Assembly (NCBI GenBank): GCA_018435055.1
Contig: JAHDOA010000002.1
Location: 1 to 32,640 of the forward strand
Length of the DNA: 32,640 bases
Direction: 5' to 3'
Source: Pelotomaculum sp.
Lineage (GTDB): Bacteria > Bacillota > Desulfotomaculia > Desulfotomaculales > Pelotomaculaceae
The notes under the pieces are model-generated. The model saw only the letters and a list, made by a program, of their open reading frames with translations, made no database searches and was not told where the DNA came from. Both the position numbers and the translations under genes were made by a program. Positions 30,282 to 32,640 of the stretch are shown piece after piece (the first letter of the stretch is position 1; each line of letters starts with the position of its first letter).

Positions 30282-32066
30282 ATGATGAGAAGGTTGTTTT
30301 TGGCAGGGGTAATTATTTCATTGATTCTGTCAATACCCGCATGCGGTTTTGCGGCAACTGACAGCCAGCCTGCTATCGTGCTGGGCGGTACTAAAATTGA
30401 AGCCGCCGCCTATATTGACGGAGGAAATGTTTATCTGCCGCTGCGGGCGGTTGGTGAAGCGCTCGGCTATGAAATACAGTGGTCCGGGACGGATAAGGCG
30501 ATTTCCGTCACCAGGCCCGGGAAGAACATAATAATTGATTTGAACAACAATAAAATAACCGCAAATGACCATGTCAGTTACATGGGAGGAGATTACACAA
30601 ACATCAAAGATAGTACATACATGGGGACAGACTTCTTCTCCGGCAACTTTGGGCTTGAAGTCCGCTGGGACAGGCAAAACGAAATAGTTCAACTTGAAAG
30701 AGTAACAGAGAACTCAATTTCCATAAAAACAATAAAAGAAGCTTCTGAGACCGATATAATCAAGATAACCCTGCAGTATCCGCAGATTGACGGTTTAACT
30801 GACAAAACCGTGCAGGACAGTATAAACTCATTCTTCAGAGAATCAGCCATGGAGGCCAGGAATGAAGGATTGCAAAATGCGGATGAAATGGAAAGGGATA
30901 GGGCTTCTGGATATGGCAGCCCAAACAAGTATGAGACCTATTTCGACTACAGTCTGAAATACAACCAGAACGGACTGCTTAGTGTTGTCTTCAGGAATTA
31001 TCAATACACCGGAGGGGCACATGGCCTGACGGTGCAAAGCTCCTTTACCCTTGACCTTAAAACAGGCGGAGAATACAAGCTTAAGGATCTGGTGAAGGTT
31101 GACGCGGACTATGTTTCCCTTATTAGCGATACCATCAGGAATATGATAGTTGAGAGGGTGAAGGAAGGAATATTGCCTGATTATTCGATTGCACCCTTCC
31201 ATACCATCAGGGACGACCATGATTTTTACCTTTCCAATAACGGAGTCGTGGTCTACTTCCAGCAGTACGAACATTGGCCTTATGCCGCCGGCATACAGGA
31301 GTTTCCGGTTGAATTTTCAGCCTTGAAAGATATGCTGAAACCCGAGTTTAGCTTTTTAAATGACAGCATCGTTGTAGGCGACAATTTTATATTGGTAGAG
31401 AAGGGAACATCCGGCGAGCACGATTACTATCTCGATCACCCGTCATTTAATGGCATGAAACACATCGTCAGCTTTATTGAAACTGCTGAATTTAAAGAAT
31501 ACAAAGACGGGGAACTCTGGTTTACCGCCAGGGGAGGCGATGACACCGGCAACTACCAGTTTCCCTACCTGTTAGCTTACAATCCTAACACCAAAGAATT
31601 ACGAAGAGAGGATTTTTTCCTGCCCTTGAATGAAAAAGAAGATATTGCTTTCGGGAAGGATGGCTGGAAGCAAACTCTAAACGACATTAAAATTCAGGAC
31701 GGGGCAGTTGTTTTTGAGTTTAAGCCCGCGGCGGGAGAAGTCCTTGCCGGCGGCAGGAGGCTGCCGTATACAACAGTCCGGTACGATGAACAATCAAATA
31801 ATTTGGAGTTTAGCTTTTTGAATGCAGAAGTGGGAGACAGCTTAAAAGAGATACCAATTATCGAAAGCCCTGGTCTCAAATATGTAAAAGAGATAGTAAC
31901 CGAACAGATTCCGGAGCGCCCGGGCAATGAACAAAACCCCGCCCAACCGCCCACGGTCAAGGCAAGGATAGCGCTGGACGGAAAACCCCTGTATAACGCT
32001 AAAACGTCATATCTCAAAGAAGGCATTTATGAAGACATTGACATTTGTACGGTAAGCTTTAAATAA
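30282..32066 (+). CDS. Secreted copper-amine-oxidase-N domain protein with DUF4163/DUF3298
   Basis: AGGAGTG and GAGG precede two ATGs (30282, 30285). 594 residues with a signal peptide (1-25, FLAGVIISLILSIPACGFAA). Residues about 30-118 are the copper amine oxidase N-terminal-like domain (VYLPLRAVGEALGYEIQWSG), a cell-surface module common in Clostridia. About 145-355 match a DUF4163 plus DUF3298 pair (YTGGAHGLTVQSSFTLDLKT, then VVVYFQQYEHWPYAAG), as in RsiV-like proteins. The C-terminal 240 residues are beta-rich and unrecognised. It is exported and probably binds wall polymers or other ligands; it has no catalytic motif. Confidence 0.75.
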   Translation: MMRRLFLAGVIISLILSIPACGFAATDSQPAIVLGGTKIEAAAYIDGGNVYLPLRAVGEALGYEIQWSGTDKAISVTRPGKNIIIDLNNNKITANDHVSYMGGDYTNIKDSTYMGTDFFSGNFGLEVRWDRQNEIVQLERVTENSISIKTIKEASETDIIKITLQYPQIDGLTDKTVQDSINSFFRESAMEARNEGLQNADEMERDRASGYGSPNKYETYFDYSLKYNQNGLLSVVFRNYQYTGGAHGLTVQSSFTLDLKTGGEYKLKDLVKVDADYVSLISDTIRNMIVERVKEGILPDYSIAPFHTIRDDHDFYLSNNGVVVYFQQYEHWPYAAGIQEFPVEFSALKDMLKPEFSFLNDSIVVGDNFILVEKGTSGEHDYYLDHPSFNGMKHIVSFIETAEFKEYKDGELWFTARGGDDTGNYQFPYLLAYNPNTKELRREDFFLPLNEKEDIAFGKDGWKQTLNDIKIQDGAVVFEFKPAAGEVLAGGRRLPYTTVRYDEQSNNLEFSFLNAEVGDSLKEIPIIESPGLKYVKEIVTEQIPERPGNEQNPAQPPTVKARIALDGKPLYNAKTSYLKEGIYEDIDICTVSFK

Positions 32067-32111
32067 AATCAAATATAATTGCATTGGGAATTCACGGGGG
32101 TGGCGCTTACT

Positions 32112-32399
32112 ATGAAAGCAGCCTGTTTTATAATTGCCTTAACATTGACGGTCCCCGCCAGTGGTTGCGTCACGGAAAAAAGGGAGCTGCCTGAAAATCA
32201 GGGAAAAAAAGCCGCTGTTACTATGGACCAGGCGATAACTGAATACCTGGAAAACGATATTATTCCTATCCCCCCTCCTCCGGGGGTTAAGACATTCGTG
32301 GCCTACGACCTTCTCGGGGTATCCGAAAACGGAAATAAAAAAACAGCCCACCTGTTGGCGGACATACGGACTTATGGAGTGGGTGTGAACATTCTTTAG
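32112..32399 (+). CDS. Small lipoprotein (95 aa)
   Basis: GGGGGTGG precedes ATG 32112. A short type II signal peptide (FIIALTLTVPASGC) with lipobox Cys, then a charged segment and a folded part (ITEYLENDIIPI, FVAYDLLGVSENG). The protein ends soon after RTYGVGVNIL and may be C-terminally truncated, because similar lipoproteins continue with a longer beta domain. It is 45 bases after the larger exported protein and may be co-transcribed. Function unknown. Confidence 0.55.
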   Translation: MKAACFIIALTLTVPASGCVTEKRELPENQGKKAAVTMDQAITEYLENDIIPIPPPPGVKTFVAYDLLGVSENGNKKTAHLLADIRTYGVGVNIL

Positions 32400-32501
32400 T
32401 GTAAATGGAATAATCATCCTAAGATTTGACGATAATATTATTGCAGCATAAATCGGGCAACGCTGAGGAGCGACCCAACGCTTGCTGTGGCTTATACGAT
32501 G

Positions 32502-32532
32502 AACGGCGGTCTTTATTGCCCGCCGTTTTTCA
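32502..32532 (+). terminator. Rho-independent terminator
   Basis: AACGGCGG (32502-32509) pairs with CCGCCGTT (32520-32527) and TTTC follows. It closes the exported-protein/lipoprotein transcript. Between the lipoprotein and this site only a smaller GGG-CGCT/AGCG-CCC stem (about 32457-32475) is visible. Confidence 0.7.
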
Positions 32533-32570
32533 TTTCACCGGCAAGCCCTGAGCGGGTAAACCTCGGGAGT

Positions 32571-32589
32571 TTGAGGGCAGAGCCCTCAA
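32571..32589. repeat. Perfect 8-bp hairpin near the window end
   Basis: TTGAGGGC (32571-32578) and GCCCTCAA (32582-32589) with a 3-base loop. No gene is visible from 32400 to the window end. Confidence 0.4.
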
Positions 32590-32640
32590 GATCTTATGCC
32601 ACAAACCTGTCTGCAAAGAATATCATAATCTGGCTGTACG

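Overview
The window looks like a chromosomal stretch from a spore-forming, anaerobic Firmicute of the Clostridia, most like the Peptococcaceae (Pelotomaculum/Desulfotomaculum-type genomes). This is inferred from an S-layer (SLH) protein, a GH18 lipoprotein of the spore-lytic type, degraded copies of a sporulation sigma factor, a copper-amine-oxidase-N domain protein, strong GGAGG ribosome sites with frequent TTG/GTG starts, and mid-GC composition. Genus and species cannot be fixed from the sequence alone.

Layout. 1-4114: an IS21 remnant, a small unknown gene and a large SLH-anchored protein whose C-terminus is a calcineurin-like phosphoesterase. 4115-6060: mobile-element debris (frameshifted small gene, serine-recombinase tail) and an intact REP-associated transposase (RAYT) bracketed by 29-bp palindromes. 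6060-8300: a small unknown gene, a VUT-family transporter, a tRNA 3' fragment, a sigma-factor relic, an intact tRNA-Val(TAC) and a decayed histidine-kinase piece. 8301-22467: the core of the window, a molybdenum hydroxylase locus. A divergent AraC-PAS regulator faces a three-subunit xanthine-dehydrogenase-family enzyme (large, 2Fe-2S and FAD subunits with ATGA overlaps). Downstream is a maturation set: DUF1097-like membrane protein, HD protein, MoeA-like protein, YqeB, YqeC, MocA-like nucleotidyltransferase, a ThiS/MoaD-like carrier interrupted by a stop codon, a ThiF/MoeB-like E1 enzyme and XdhC/CoxI. 22468-24483: kinase and sigma relics, a repeat array and an aminotransferase. 24484-26658: aspartase with its own promoter. 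26659-32640: ABC ATPase relic, GH18 lipoprotein, an XRE regulator with a small membrane protein, a tiny membrane protein, a DUF1287 relic, a copper-amine-oxidase-N/DUF3298 protein and a small lipoprotein.

How it works together. YqeB and YqeC are the genes known to travel with selenium-dependent molybdenum hydroxylases. With MocA (cytidylylation of the cofactor), XdhC (sulfuration/insertion) and the MoeA-like protein, they would equip the hydroxylase with a cytosine-dinucleotide, possibly selenium-containing, molybdenum centre. The regulator most likely acts on four CGGAC half-sites spaced 21/19/21 bp just upstream of a near-consensus sigma-A promoter of the hydroxylase operon. The substrate is not resolved; xanthine, another purine or an N-heterocycle is plausible.

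Most unusual signals: (1) eight copies of a 29-bp palindrome with a shared core but different arms, two of them bounding the RAYT; (2) a regulator made of an AraC protein followed by three PAS domains, with a decayed kinase domain directly downstream in a shifted frame; (3) three related long-stem hairpins with T-runs, all inside the molybdenum gene cluster; (4) a Cys at the place of the usual active-site Gln in the hydroxylase.
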